Positions 1-8,429 of a stretch of DNA of 64,000 nt are shown here, in pieces. The stretch is from contig DAITVZ010000014.1 in NCBI GenBank assembly GCA_036841525.1, positions 1 to 64,000 on the forward strand, written 5' to 3'. The notes beneath the pieces are model-generated. The model worked only from the letters and a program-made list of their open reading frames with translations, was not told the origin of the DNA and did not search any database. Position numbers and translations under genes: made by a program. Position 1 is the stretch's first letter; every line of letters starts with the position of its first letter. The DNA is from JAAYEA01 sp012689325. Lineage in GTDB: Bacteria > Chloroflexota > Anaerolineae > JAAYEA01.

Positions 1-380
1 TGCCTCTAGTGTAACACAGATCGGACGATCAAGCAAGGGGTCAGGCGCTAAAATCCCGTTAGAAACCTGGATTTTAAGGTTTCTTCTGTTAACTGGGTGA
101 GGCTGTGGCGGGAATGCGTCGAGCGGGCCAGAATCGGTACAGGTGACATAAGGAAGCGTCGGCGGCCTGGCGGGTGAGCCCTCGCCCCCTGCCCCCAAAG
201 CCTTGGGGGAGGGGGAAAGGAGAGCGGCCAAGTGCGGCATGCCATGCCGCCGCCACTATTTGGGCTCAGATGCGGTTCGGGAAAGGGTCGGTAATAGCGA
301 CCTGAGTCGCTCCGTCTGGCTTTGCTCGGAGCGACTCAAGCCGCCACACTATCCTGCGATAGGCGATCTGCGTTTCGCGC
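1..380. other. Intergenic region downstream of ftsZ
   Basis: I see no convincing gene here. The stretch holds a C-rich/G-rich palindrome at about 180-222, a short hairpin with GCGGCAT arms at 235-251, an 11-bp perfect stem at 304-314/327-337 with a 12-nt loop, and a heptad repeat array touching the ftsZ stop codon. The 304-337 hairpin lies where an ftsZ terminator would be expected on the minus strand, but no T tract follows it, so a terminator role is unproven. Confidence 0.6.
180..222. repeat. C-rich palindromic repeat
   Basis: A run of Cs ending in CCCCCAA is followed after a few bases by TTGGGGG and a G-rich stretch, so each strand can form a strong hairpin. The same kind of element recurs at 2906-2933 and about 63806-63880. 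Confidence 0.6.
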
Positions 381-384
381 CTAC
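356..384. repeat. Heptad repeat array (GCGATNN), half element
   Basis: Two clear GCGATNN units and two decayed ones touch the ftsZ stop codon. Read on the ftsZ strand they follow the stop as ATCGCNN units, the same orientation seen after other genes in the window. Confidence 0.6.
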
Positions 385-1493
385 GAGTTGGTCTTGTTCC
401 GCAAAAAGGCCGGGATGTCCAGGTCCTCGCGGGAGGGCCGGCGCACCGGAAAGTCGATGGTCTTGCCGCTGCGGGTGGGCTGCGCCACCGCCGAGACCGA
501 CGCCGCCGCTTGCGGACGCGTCGCCTGCCTGGTCTCGGAATCGAACCCCGTCGCGATGACCGTGACGCGGATCTCATCCTGCATCGTGTCGTCGATGACC
601 GCGCCAAAGATGATGTTGGCCTCGGCGTCCACCATCTTTTTCACGATCTCGGCGGCCTCGTTCACCTCAAAGAGCGACAGGTCCGATCCGCCGGTAAAGT
701 TGAGCAGCACGCCCTTGGCCCCGTCGATGGTCACGTCCAGCAGCGGGCTGGAGATGGCCTGCTCGGCGGCCATGACGGCGCGGGTCTCGCCAGAGCCGTG
801 GCCCACCGCCATCAGCGCGGAGCCGCCTTCCTTCATGATGGACTTGACGTCGGCAAAGTCCAGGTTGATCAGCCCGGGCACCGTGATCAGCTCCGAGATG
901 CCCTGGATGCCCTGGCGCAGGACGTCGTCGGCCACGCGGAAGGCCTCCTGGATGGACGCCTTTTTGTCCACGATCTGGAGCAGCCGGTCGTTGGGGATCA
1001 CGATCAGCGTGTCCACCGTCTCGCGCAGTTGGGACAGCCCGTCCAGGGCGACCTTGGAGCGGCGAGCGCCCTCGAAGGAGAAGGGCTTGGTGATCACGCC
1101 GATGGTCAGCGCGCCGGCCTCTTTGGCCAGCCGGCTGATGATGGGGGCCGCGCCGGTCCCCGTCCCGCCGCCAGCGCCCGCGGTCACAAAGACCATGTCC
1201 GCGCCCTGGACGATCTCGTAGAGGTCTTCCATGGACTCTTCGGCAGCCTTGGCGCCCACGTTGGGGTCGCCCCCCGAGCCAAGGCCCTTGGTCAGCTTGT
1301 CACCGATGCGCACCCGCAGCGGCGCCTCGGAGAGCATCAGCGCCTGGGCGTCCGTGTTCACGGCGATGAACTCCACGCCCTGCAGCCCCGCCTCGATCAT
1401 CCGGTTCACCGCGTTGGAGCCGCCGCCTCCCACGCCGATCACCCTGATCTGGGCGAAATGCTCCGCATTGTCCACGCTCTTGCTTCGATCCAT
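381..1493 (-). CDS. ftsZ: Cell division GTPase FtsZ
   Basis: Tubulin-like GTPase that polymerises into the cytokinetic Z ring at the inner face of the membrane. The 370-residue product has a glycine-rich nucleotide loop from residue 20, the tubulin signature GGGTGTG at 108-114 and the T7 loop NLDFADV at 210-216, which completes the GTPase site of the neighbouring subunit. After a short variable linker it ends with a canonical C-terminal peptide containing DIPAFLR, the docking site for FtsA or SepF anchors. Two GGAG-type ribosome sites precede the ATG. It is the last gene of the dcw cluster, 42 bp after ftsA. Length and motifs are normal for the family. Confidence 0.98.
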   Translation of the reverse strand: MDRSKSVDNAEHFAQIRVIGVGGGGSNAVNRMIEAGLQGVEFIAVNTDAQALMLSEAPLRVRIGDKLTKGLGSGGDPNVGAKAAEESMEDLYEIVQGADMVFVTAGAGGGTGTGAAPIISRLAKEAGALTIGVITKPFSFEGARRSKVALDGLSQLRETVDTLIVIPNDRLLQIVDKKASIQEAFRVADDVLRQGIQGISELITVPGLINLDFADVKSIMKEGGSALMAVGHGSGETRAVMAAEQAISSPLLDVTIDGAKGVLLNFTGGSDLSLFEVNEAAEIVKKMVDAEANIIFGAVIDDTMQDEIRVTVIATGFDSETRQATRPQAAASVSAVAQPTRSGKTIDFPVRRPSREDLDIPAFLRNKTNS

Positions 1494-1535
1494 CTCCTGG
1501 CTCCTTTCCCTCTTGGGCCGATCCGCATCGCTTTC

Positions 1536-2768
1536 CTAGCGAGCCGATAGCAATCTCAACCACTCTTTGACCTGAGCCCAAAACCGGCCGCCGCCGCTCA
1601 CCGCGCGCAGCCGCTGCTTCACCGCGGGCTCGCTCTTGGAAGCCCACTGCAGCAGGCCGGTGGCGGTGGCGTACGCCGGCTCCTTGAGCTTGGCCACCAT
1701 GCCGCCGATGCCGCGCGGCGTCCCCACCCGCACCGGCATCTTGAGTCGTTCCTGGAATAGCTCGGGCAGCCCGGCGAGCTCCGCCGTGCCGCCGGTCAGC
1801 ACGACGCCCGCGGCGAGCAGGCCGTCGTAACCGGTGCGCTTGATCTCCCGCGAGACCATGTCCACCATCTCTTCCGCCCGGGCGTTGATGATGTGGCACA
1901 GCTCCCGGCGGGAGACGGGCTTGCTGGCGCCATCGCCAAAGGCGCTGACGTTGATCATCTCTTCGGGCGAGACCTGGCTGGGCAGGGCGTGGCCGTAACG
2001 GACCTTGAGCTCCTCCGCCGTATCAAAGGACGTGCGGAGCCCAAAGGCCACGTCGTTGGTGATGTGGTCGCCGCCGACGGCCAGCACCAGGCTGTGCCAG
2101 ACGCTCCCCTCCATAAAGATGGCAATGTCGGTGGTGCCGCCGCCCATGTCCACCAGGACGACGCCCATCTGCTTTTCCTCGGGCCGCAGCGCCGACTCGG
2201 CGGAGGCCAAGGGCTGCAACACCAGCCCGCTCACCTGGATCCCCGCCGCCTTGACGCAGTTGACCAGGTTCTTGATGGAGGCGGTGGAGGCGGTCACGAT
2301 GTGGGTCTCCACCTCCAGCCGGTAGCCGATCATGCCGATGGGGTCGCGGACGCCGTCCTGCCCGTCGATGATATAGCCGCGAGGGATGGCGTGCAGCACC
2401 TGCCGGTCATGGGGGATGGCGATGGTCTGCGCGGCCTCCATGGCCCGGTTGATGTCCTCCTGGACGATGGGGTGGTCGCCGCGGCCCAGCATGGCGACGC
2501 CGCGGCTGGTGATGGACGAGATGTGGCTGCCGGCGATGCCCACGCACGCGGACGAGATGTTATAGCCGGCCACCTGCTCCGCTTCCTGGATGGACTGGGC
2601 GATGGCCTGGGTTGCTTCCTCGACGTTGACGATGGCGCCCTTGCGCAGGCCGCGGGAGGGCACGATGCCCACCCCGATGATGCGCAGGCGTTCCCGCGCG
2701 TCCACCTGGGCGATCAACGTGCATATCTTGGTGGTGCCAACGTCGATGCTGGCAATGATATCGTCCAA
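1536..2768 (-). CDS. ftsA: Cell division protein FtsA
   Basis: Actin-like ATPase that tethers FtsZ filaments to the membrane and recruits later division proteins. Phosphate-1 motif DVGTTK is at residues 9-14, phosphate-2 motif VDMGGGTTD at about 206-214, and the adenosine motif VVLTGGTAE is near the C-terminal third. The protein ends with an amphipathic helix (KEWLRLL), the usual membrane-targeting sequence. I place the start at TTG 2768 (410 residues), preceded by GGGGAG at suitable spacing. The frame stays open to an ATG at 2876, but that adds 36 residues without family similarity and runs through non-coding-like sequence. An ATG at 2773 is in another frame. It is followed by ftsZ. Confidence 0.93.
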   Translation of the reverse strand: MDDIIASIDVGTTKICTLIAQVDARERLRIIGVGIVPSRGLRKGAIVNVEEATQAIAQSIQEAEQVAGYNISSACVGIAGSHISSITSRGVAMLGRGDHPIVQEDINRAMEAAQTIAIPHDRQVLHAIPRGYIIDGQDGVRDPIGMIGYRLEVETHIVTASTASIKNLVNCVKAAGIQVSGLVLQPLASAESALRPEEKQMGVVLVDMGGGTTDIAIFMEGSVWHSLVLAVGGDHITNDVAFGLRTSFDTAEELKVRYGHALPSQVSPEEMINVSAFGDGASKPVSRRELCHIINARAEEMVDMVSREIKRTGYDGLLAAGVVLTGGTAELAGLPELFQERLKMPVRVGTPRGIGGMVAKLKEPAYATATGLLQWASKSEPAVKQRLRAVSGGGRFWAQVKEWLRLLSAR

Positions 2769-3006
2769 AGCATCTCTCCCCGCCTCGCGCCCCTGGAGGC
2801 GGATGCATGATCCAGCATATTGTAACAGAATAATTCCCAAAACACAACTTGTAGTATATGCAAATGGCCGCGCCACAATGGGTGGGGGTAGGCCCTCTCC
2901 CCCTGCCCCTCCCCCAACGCTTTGGGGGAGGGGAGCGTAGGAGCCTCTCCCTGGCCCTTCCTATTCACCCCGCTGGATGCTTCTGGAGTAGGGGGTGGGG
3001 CCCCGC
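2769..3006. other. Intergenic spacer with C-rich palindrome inside the dcw cluster
   Basis: This 238-bp spacer between sbp and ftsA holds a 12-bp perfect stem (2906-2917 with 2922-2933, arms CCCCTCCCCCAA and its complement) plus flanking C-rich sequence. It resembles elements at 180-222 and 63806-63880. On the minus strand the hairpin lies upstream of ftsA and could attenuate or process the transcript. No gene is visible. Confidence 0.55.
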
Positions 3007-3330
3007 CTACAAGAACCGCCGGCGGATGATCGCCAGGTTGTTGAAGAGCCGCACGCCAAAGGCGACCACGGCGGCGTAATACAACTCCACGCCCAGCCGG
3101 TCGCCCAAGAAGGTCAGCCCCGCCGCCAAGAGGGCGTTGGTCACCAGCCCCGAGAGAAAGACCTTGTTATCGTATTCCCCTTGCAGCTCGGCCCGCACCG
3201 CGCCAAAGACCGAATCCAGCGCGGCCAGGATCGCCATGGCGGTATAGCGCGAATACTGCGCCGGCACCGCCAGCGAAAAGACGAACCCGATGACCACCCC
3301 CAAGAGCAAGCCGACGATTGGCAGCCACAT
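3007..3330 (-). CDS. sbp: Small basic membrane protein Sbp (DUF1290)
   Basis: A 107-residue protein with about three transmembrane segments (near residues 3-25, 58-77 and 83-98) and a basic C-terminal IIRRRFL tail. It matches the small basic protein family (DUF1290), found beside ftsQ and ftsA in Firmicutes, Actinobacteria and Chloroflexota. The family pattern is visible in YSRYTAMAILAALDSVFGA and the closing RLFNNLAIIRRR. The biochemical role is not established; its position supports a link to division or envelope assembly. An AGGAGA ribosome site lies upstream, and the gene follows ftsQ by 12 bp. Confidence 0.85.
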   Translation of the reverse strand: MWLPIVGLLLGVVIGFVFSLAVPAQYSRYTAMAILAALDSVFGAVRAELQGEYDNKVFLSGLVTNALLAAGLTFLGDRLGVELYYAAVVAFGVRLFNNLAIIRRRFL

Positions 3331-3342
3331 ACCCCGTCTCTC

Positions 3343-4170
3343 CTATGGGCTTCGGAAGCCGATGGCCATGCGATTGTAGCGCACGTCCAGATAGGCGATG
3401 TTCCGGAGCCCCTCGTCCTGCACCCGCTTGATGAGCGCCTGCATATTCGCGAAGCGGACCGCCACGTCCGGGCCCACGCCGAAATAGACCTCGTATTCGG
3501 CCCCCGCAGCGTCCGTATGGCGCAGGATGATACCCTTATCCTGGGTATAGGCAAATACGCGGGTGTCGCCCAAGAGCTCCGCCAGCGCCTGGGCGGTGGT
3601 GATGGCCTCGGCGACGTCCAGCTCGTCTCGCAGCTTGGCCGCGCCGCGGTCGCCGTCCTTGATCAGCACCAGGTCGCGCAGGCTCTCGGCGCCCTTGATC
3701 ACCATCCCCTCGGCGTCCAGCAGATAGCGCCCGTTGGCCGCCTCCCACACCACCTGCGGTGCGCGCTCGTCCACGATCAGCTTGACGCGGTTGGGCAGGC
3801 GGCAGCGCACCCGCACCGAGCGGATGGCGGGGAAGGCCGCCTCGAGCCGCTCCGCCACCTGGCGCTCATTGACATAAAAGGAGCTCCAGCCGCGCACGCC
3901 CGAGGCCTGCAACAGCTCTTGCGAGGTGAGCAGGGCGTTCCCCTGGGCCTGCACGTCGGCCACGTAAAAGCTCTCGCCCACGAAAAAGTAGAGCAGCAGC
4001 GCCAGGCTGGCCGCGGCCAGCAGCAGGCTGGGGGCGCGGCGCAGCGCCGAGGGCGGCGCCCAGGCCGTCGTCTCCAGTCCCGCCTGCGCGGTGGCCTGGT
4101 AGGTCTGCTGCCGTCGCGACGTGGAGCGGCGGCGGGCGCTGCGTCTGCGTCTGGAGTGCAAGGTGGTCAT
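3343..4170 (-). CDS. ftsQ: Cell division protein FtsQ/DivIB
   Basis: Bitopic division protein that with FtsL/FtsB-type partners recruits and regulates the septal synthase FtsW-FtsI. The 275-residue product has a very basic cytoplasmic N-terminus (many Arg in residues 7-20), one transmembrane helix at about 48-64, an FtsQ-type POTRA domain at about 68-140 (ending in LIVDERAP) and a C-terminal beta domain. The ATG at 4170 forms an ATGA overlap with the ddl stop codon and follows GGAAGGA. The frame extends further upstream inside ddl, but that part is not FtsQ-like. Assignment rests on the POTRA pattern, topology and location between ddl and sbp-ftsA. Confidence 0.88.
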   Translation of the reverse strand: MTTLHSRRRRSARRRSTSRRQQTYQATAQAGLETTAWAPPSALRRAPSLLLAAASLALLLYFFVGESFYVADVQAQGNALLTSQELLQASGVRGWSSFYVNERQVAERLEAAFPAIRSVRVRCRLPNRVKLIVDERAPQVVWEAANGRYLLDAEGMVIKGAESLRDLVLIKDGDRGAAKLRDELDVAEAITTAQALAELLGDTRVFAYTQDKGIILRHTDAAGAEYEVYFGVGPDVAVRFANMQALIKRVQDEGLRNIAYLDVRYNRMAIGFRSP

Positions 4171-5306
4171 CGTCGTGATCCTTCCCGTGGCGTGTTGGCT
4201 GTCCCCAGGCTCTGCAAGGTCCGCTGCTTGTCGTGATAGCGCTCCAGGGCCAGCTCCACCAGCCGGTCCAGCAGCTCCGGGTAGGGGAGCCCGCTGGCCG
4301 CCCACAGCTTGGGGTACATGCTGATGGAGGTGAACCCTGGCATGGTGTTGACCTCGTTGAGATAGACCTGCCCGTTGTCCTTGCGGACGAAAAAGTCCAC
4401 CCGCGCCAGCCCCGCAAGCTCTAGCGCCCGGAAGGCCCGCACGGCCATCTCGCGGACGCGCCGGGTCGTCTCGGCGGGGAGGTCGGCGGGGATGATCAGG
4501 TCGGTCCCCTCGTCGCCGTATTTGGCTTGGTAGTCATAGAACTCGCGTTTGGGGACGATCTCGCCCAGCACCGAGGCGATGGGCTCGTCGTTGCCCAGCA
4601 CGCTGCACTCGATCTCGCGAGCGGGGATGGCCTCCTCCACCAGCACCTTGCGATCGTGGGCGGTGGCCAGGTCCATGGCCGCGCCGAACTCGGCGGCGTC
4701 GTGGGCCTTGGAGATGCCCACGCTGGAGCCCAGGTTGGCGGGCTTGACAAAGCAAGGGTAGCCGACCTCTCGCGCCACCTGCGCGGCCACCTCCGCCGGC
4801 TGGGCCTCCCACTCGCGGCGGAGCACCACGATCCCCGGCGTGGCGGGGAGCCCCGCATCGCGGAAGAGCGCCTTGGCGATGGCCTTGTCCATCCCCGCCG
4901 CCGATCCCAGCACGCCGCAGCCCACGTAGGGGAGATCGGCCAGCTCCAAGAGCCCCTGGATGGTCCCGTCCTCGCCATAGGGGCCGTGCAGCACCGGGAT
5001 GATGACGTCGAGCTGCGGGATGCCCGCCTGGCCCGCGCCGGGGATCAGCTCTCGCGAGCCGGCGGCGGCCAGCGCCCGCGCGCTCTCCAACTGGGGCGGG
5101 ACCGGGCCGGCGGCCTCGGTGAGTTGCTTCAGCGGGTCCCCGGCGGTGAGCCAGCGGCCCTCCTTGGTGATGCCAATGGGCACCACCTCGTACTTGGCGC
5201 GGTCGAGGGCCGCCATCACCGATTGGGCCGAGACCAGCGAGACCTCGTGCTCGCCGGACCGCCCGCCGAAAATCACCCCGATGCGCATCTTGTTCCGCTT
5301 GGTCAT
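4167..5306 (-). CDS. ddl: D-alanine--D-alanine ligase
   Basis: Cytoplasmic ATP-grasp ligase that joins two D-alanines for the UDP-MurNAc-pentapeptide stem. The 379-residue protein shows GEHEVSLVSA at about 18-27, the substrate loop GPYGEDGTIQG, the ATP-binding segment VKPANLGSSVGISK, and the Mg/catalytic segment NEVNTMPGF at about 317-325. Length is typical. Its ATG overlaps the murB stop as ATGA, and its own stop overlaps the ftsQ start in the same way, so murB-ddl-ftsQ are translationally coupled. An internal Met at residue 7 lacks a better ribosome site, so the upstream start is preferred. Confidence 0.96.
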   Translation of the reverse strand: MTKRNKMRIGVIFGGRSGEHEVSLVSAQSVMAALDRAKYEVVPIGITKEGRWLTAGDPLKQLTEAAGPVPPQLESARALAAAGSRELIPGAGQAGIPQLDVIIPVLHGPYGEDGTIQGLLELADLPYVGCGVLGSAAGMDKAIAKALFRDAGLPATPGIVVLRREWEAQPAEVAAQVAREVGYPCFVKPANLGSSVGISKAHDAAEFGAAMDLATAHDRKVLVEEAIPAREIECSVLGNDEPIASVLGEIVPKREFYDYQAKYGDEGTDLIIPADLPAETTRRVREMAVRAFRALELAGLARVDFFVRKDNGQVYLNEVNTMPGFTSISMYPKLWAASGLPYPELLDRLVELALERYHDKQRTLQSLGTANTPREGSRR

Positions 5307-6316
5307 CTAGGTTGTCGCTCCGATGGATGGGTTTGGTCAGGCCATTCCCCCACGAGCTGGATCTCCAGCCGCAGGCGGACGCCAAAGCGCTCCAGCACTT
5401 CCTGGCGCGCCAGCTCGATGAGGGCCAGCACGTCCTGGGCGCTGGCCTGGCCCTGGTTGACGATGAAATTGGCGTGTTGCGGCGAGATTTGCGCGTCGCC
5501 CACGGCGCGCCCCTTGAGCCCCGCCGCCTCGATCAGTCGCCCGGCATAGTCCCCGGGCGGGTTGGCAAAGACCGACCCGGCGCTGGGCCGCCGCGGCTGT
5601 TTTTGCTGGCGCTGGGCCTGATAGCCCTCGATGCGCTCCAGCAGGGCGGTGGCGTTCTGGCGTTGCAGCACCATCTCGGCGCTGAGCACCACGTGGCCGC
5701 CGGGCCCCTCGGCGCGCAGGCAACTGCTCCGGTAGCCCAGCCCCAGCCGCTCCGCCGGCCAGGTCTCCACCCGGCCCGCGGGGGTCAAGATGGTCACCAG
5801 CCGCAGCACCTGGCTCATGTCGCCGTCATGGGCCCCGGCGTTGTTGACGACGGCGCCGCCCAGCGTGCCGGGGATGCCCGCCGCCCATTCCAGCCCGGCC
5901 AGCCCCAGCCGCGCCGTATAATGCGCCAGTTGCGCCAGCGGCAGCCCGGATTCGGCCCGCACGATGCACTCGACGGCGCCGCTCGGCCCGGGGACGAAAT
6001 CGGTCTGCAGGCCCTTGCTGCGGTTCCAGATCACCAGGCCGCGGATGCCCCGGTCGGCGACGAGGATGTTGGTCCCCAGCCCCAGCAAAAAGCAGGGGAC
6101 GCCGCAGCCGCGCGCCAGCGTGACGTACTGCATCAGCTCGGCCACCGACTGGGCGGGGACGAACAGGTCCGCCGGCCCGCCGATGCGGAACGACGTGTGC
6201 GCCGAGAGCAGCTCGCCGCGCGAGGCCTGCTGGCCCAGCGCCCGGGCCAGCTCGTCGCAGCCCAGCTCAGCGCGCGGCCAGGTTGTCGAGGACCTTTTCG
6301 CCGATCCGGAAACCAT
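5303..6316 (-). CDS. murB: UDP-N-acetylenolpyruvoylglucosamine reductase MurB
   Basis: FAD- and NADPH-dependent enzyme that reduces UDP-GlcNAc-enolpyruvate to UDP-MurNAc. The 337-residue product has the FAD-binding segments RIGGPADLFVP, GLGTNILVADRGIRGLV and GIPGTLGGAVVNNAGAHDGDM. The SAGSVFANP segment carries the serine expected to protonate the intermediate. The ATG at 6316 follows AGGAG with 6-nt spacing. This makes a 50-bp overlap with the end of murC, in a different frame. The roughly 25 residues before the conserved core are longer than in many homologues, but the ribosome site supports this start. Confidence 0.95.
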   Translation of the reverse strand: MVSGSAKRSSTTWPRAELGCDELARALGQQASRGELLSAHTSFRIGGPADLFVPAQSVAELMQYVTLARGCGVPCFLLGLGTNILVADRGIRGLVIWNRSKGLQTDFVPGPSGAVECIVRAESGLPLAQLAHYTARLGLAGLEWAAGIPGTLGGAVVNNAGAHDGDMSQVLRLVTILTPAGRVETWPAERLGLGYRSSCLRAEGPGGHVVLSAEMVLQRQNATALLERIEGYQAQRQQKQPRRPSAGSVFANPPGDYAGRLIEAAGLKGRAVGDAQISPQHANFIVNQGQASAQDVLALIELARQEVLERFGVRLRLEIQLVGEWPDQTHPSERQPR

Positions 6317-7658
6317 CCCCAGCTCCTAGCGTGATCACCACATCCCCAGGTCGCAGCTCCTCGGTCAAGATCGCCACCGCCTCATCGTGGGCGGCGCAAT
6401 AGCGGACGTCGCGCCCGGCCATGGCCGCGGCCAAATCCGCCGCTTGCAGCCCGGCGTCGCGGTCCTCGCGGGCGGCATAGACGTCCAGCACCAACACGTG
6501 GTCGGCCTCGCCAAAGGCGCAGGCGAACTCGGCAAAGAGCGCCCGCATCCGGCTGTAGGTGTGCGGCTGAAAGACCGCCCAAATCCCCTGGCCGGGGAAG
6601 CGCTGTCGCGCCGCCGCCAAGGCCGCCAGCACGGCGGTAGGGTGGTGGGCATAGTCGTCGACCACCGCCACCCCGCGCGCTTCGCCCTTGAGCTCAAAGC
6701 GCCGCCGCACCCCGGAAAAGCTGGCCAGCGCCGCGGTGCACTCGGCCAGCGAGAGCTCCTGCCCCTGCGCCGCCGCCAGCGCCGCCAGCGCGTTTTTCAC
6801 ATTGTACGCCCCCGGCAGCGCCAGGCTCGCCTCGCCAGCGCGGACGCCGCCGGCCCAAATGTCGAAATCCAGCCCGCCGCGCGCGTTGGGCCGCAGCTCC
6901 GCCGCCCGCCACTGCGCCTCGGGGGAGAGGCCGTAGGAGAGCGCCTGCGGCCGCCCGGCCACCAGCGCGCGGACGTTGGGCTCGTCGGCGCAGGCGATGA
7001 TCCGCCCGTCGGCGGGGACCAGGTCCAGGAAGCGGCCAAAGGCCTCCCGCAGGTCGCCCAGGGTGGGGAAGCAATCCGGGTGGTCCATCTCCAGGTGGGT
7101 CACCACCGCCGTGCGCGGGCGCAGCCCCAAGAACATCCGGTCGTATTCGTCCGCCTCGATGACGAAAGCCGCGCCCTGACCGGAGCCGGCGTTGGTCCCC
7201 GTGTTGGCGAGGATCCCGCCGACGAGATAGGTCGGGTCGCGCCCCGTCTCGAGCAGGATATGGGCGATCATGGCCGTGGTGGTGGTCTTGCCGTGCGTCC
7301 CCGCCACGGCGATGCCGTGCCGTCCCGCCATCATCTCGCCCAGGATGTCCGCCCGCTTGAGCACCGGCAGTCCCCGCCGCCGCGCCTCGGCCACCTCGGG
7401 GTTATCCGGCCGGATCGCCGACGAGATCACCACCAGCGTGGCGTCGCCCAAGTTCTCGGCCCGCTGCCCCTCGCACACCCGCGCCCCCAGCGCCGCCAGC
7501 TCGTCGGTGATCTTGGAGAGGCGCAGGTCGGACCCCGAGACGCGCCCGCCCCAATTCAGCAGGATGTGGGCGATGGCGCTCAGGCCGATGCCGCCGATGC
7601 CGACGAAATGCACCTTTTCCTGGACGATGGCGGGCCGGGCCAGCGGGGCAAGCGTCAT
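6267..7658 (-). CDS. murC: UDP-N-acetylmuramate--L-alanine ligase MurC
   Basis: First amino-acid-adding Mur ligase, attaching L-alanine to UDP-MurNAc with ATP in the cytoplasm. The 463-residue protein has the N-terminal nucleotide-sugar domain with GIGGIG at 20-25, the ATPase P-loop GTHGKTTT at 120-127, the carbamylated-lysine/Mg region EADEYDR followed by HLEMDHPDCF, and the C-terminal domain beginning near DDYAHHPT. The ATG lies 1 bp after the CvpA-like stop codon and is preceded by GGAAGG inside that gene. Its end overlaps murB by 50 bp. Domain order and length are normal for MurC. Confidence 0.97.
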   Translation of the reverse strand: MTLAPLARPAIVQEKVHFVGIGGIGLSAIAHILLNWGGRVSGSDLRLSKITDELAALGARVCEGQRAENLGDATLVVISSAIRPDNPEVAEARRRGLPVLKRADILGEMMAGRHGIAVAGTHGKTTTTAMIAHILLETGRDPTYLVGGILANTGTNAGSGQGAAFVIEADEYDRMFLGLRPRTAVVTHLEMDHPDCFPTLGDLREAFGRFLDLVPADGRIIACADEPNVRALVAGRPQALSYGLSPEAQWRAAELRPNARGGLDFDIWAGGVRAGEASLALPGAYNVKNALAALAAAQGQELSLAECTAALASFSGVRRRFELKGEARGVAVVDDYAHHPTAVLAALAAARQRFPGQGIWAVFQPHTYSRMRALFAEFACAFGEADHVLVLDVYAAREDRDAGLQAADLAAAMAGRDVRYCAAHDEAVAILTEELRPGDVVITLGAGDGFRIGEKVLDNLAAR

Positions 7659-7659
7659 C

Positions 7660-8331
7660 TTAGCGCTTCCTTCCCGCGGGGCGGCGGCTGCTCATCTCGC
7701 GGATGAAAAAGATGAACACCACCAGCCCCAGCGCCAGCAGCAGCGCCAGCACCACGCCGCTGATCTGGTAGGGCGAATAAAGGTTCTCGAAGGTGACGGA
7801 GAGCGATTGCGGCGCCTGCGCCTTGATGCTCCCCTGCGCGCTCAGCGTCTGGCCGGGGATGCTCAGCCCCAGCTTGGTGAGCAGGTACTCGCGGGCCAGC
7901 GAGAGGACCACGAACCCGTTCACCGCGCCCAGCGTCCCGCCCAGGATGCGGCTCAAGGGGGTCAGCTTTTCGTTGCCCAGCGCCCGCTTGCCCACCAGGT
8001 AAGAAACGACGATCAGCGCCACCGTGGCGGCCATCAAAAAGCCGTAGGGGTTTTTCATGTCAAAGAGGTTGCGGATGGCGGCGAGCAGCTCCTCCACCTT
8101 GGCCGCGTCGGCCAGCCGCGCCACCACCAGCTTGACCAGCACCACCAGCACCTGGGTGATGATGGTCATGATCTTGAGCGCCAGGTCGGGCTTGGCGATC
8201 ATCAGCACCAGGAACATGAGCAGGATGGTGGTGAGCGCCTCGCGCAGCCAGCCGCGGGTGAATCCCACCAGGGCAAAGAGCCCCAGGATGATATAGGTGA
8301 GGACCTGAAAATCGATTTGGATGGGTGTCAT
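7660..8331 (-). CDS. CvpA-family-like membrane protein
   Basis: A 223-residue integral membrane protein with about four hydrophobic segments (near residues 8-28, 34-70, 100-117 and 185-208) and a basic C-terminal tail. The GWLREALTT and LGGTLGAVNGFVVLSL stretches resemble CvpA/colicin V production proteins, a family whose primary role in most bacteria is uncertain. The cytoplasmic or exported loop at about 145-180 is rich in Gln and Ser. It sits between murG and murC, 1 bp ahead of murC, so it is almost certainly co-expressed with the wall genes. The family call is moderate; it could be an unassigned dcw-linked membrane protein. Confidence 0.6.
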   Translation of the reverse strand: MTPIQIDFQVLTYIILGLFALVGFTRGWLREALTTILLMFLVLMIAKPDLALKIMTIITQVLVVLVKLVVARLADAAKVEELLAAIRNLFDMKNPYGFLMAATVALIVVSYLVGKRALGNEKLTPLSRILGGTLGAVNGFVVLSLAREYLLTKLGLSIPGQTLSAQGSIKAQAPQSLSVTFENLYSPYQISGVVLALLLALGLVVFIFFIREMSSRRPAGRKR

Positions 8332-8345
8332 CTCGCTCGCCTTTC

Positions 8346-8412
8346 GCGTATGGCTGATCGCGTATCGTGTATCGCCTATAGCCTATCGCTAATCGCTAAT
8401 CGCGTATCGTCG
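8346..8412. repeat. Heptad repeat array (ATCGCNN), eight units
   Basis: Eight consecutive 7-bp units read ATCGC or one-mismatch variants followed by two variable bases. The array fills most of the spacer between murG and the CvpA-like gene, inside the dcw operon. It is an unpaired half element: no GCGAT arm lies nearby. Confidence 0.8.
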
Positions 8413-8429
8413 CCGATGTCGTGGCGGCT

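Noticed and set aside
48..245. Small minus-strand frame near the window start
   Set aside because: It runs through the C-rich palindrome, has no ribosome site and a composition unlike the real genes.
304..337. Hairpin after ftsZ considered as a terminator
   Set aside because: An 11-bp stem is present but no T tract follows on the ftsZ strand, so it was described only as a hairpin.
2769..2876. Longer FtsA start at ATG 2876
   Set aside because: The added 36 residues are not FtsA-like and the TTG at 2768 has a ribosome site right before the conserved core.
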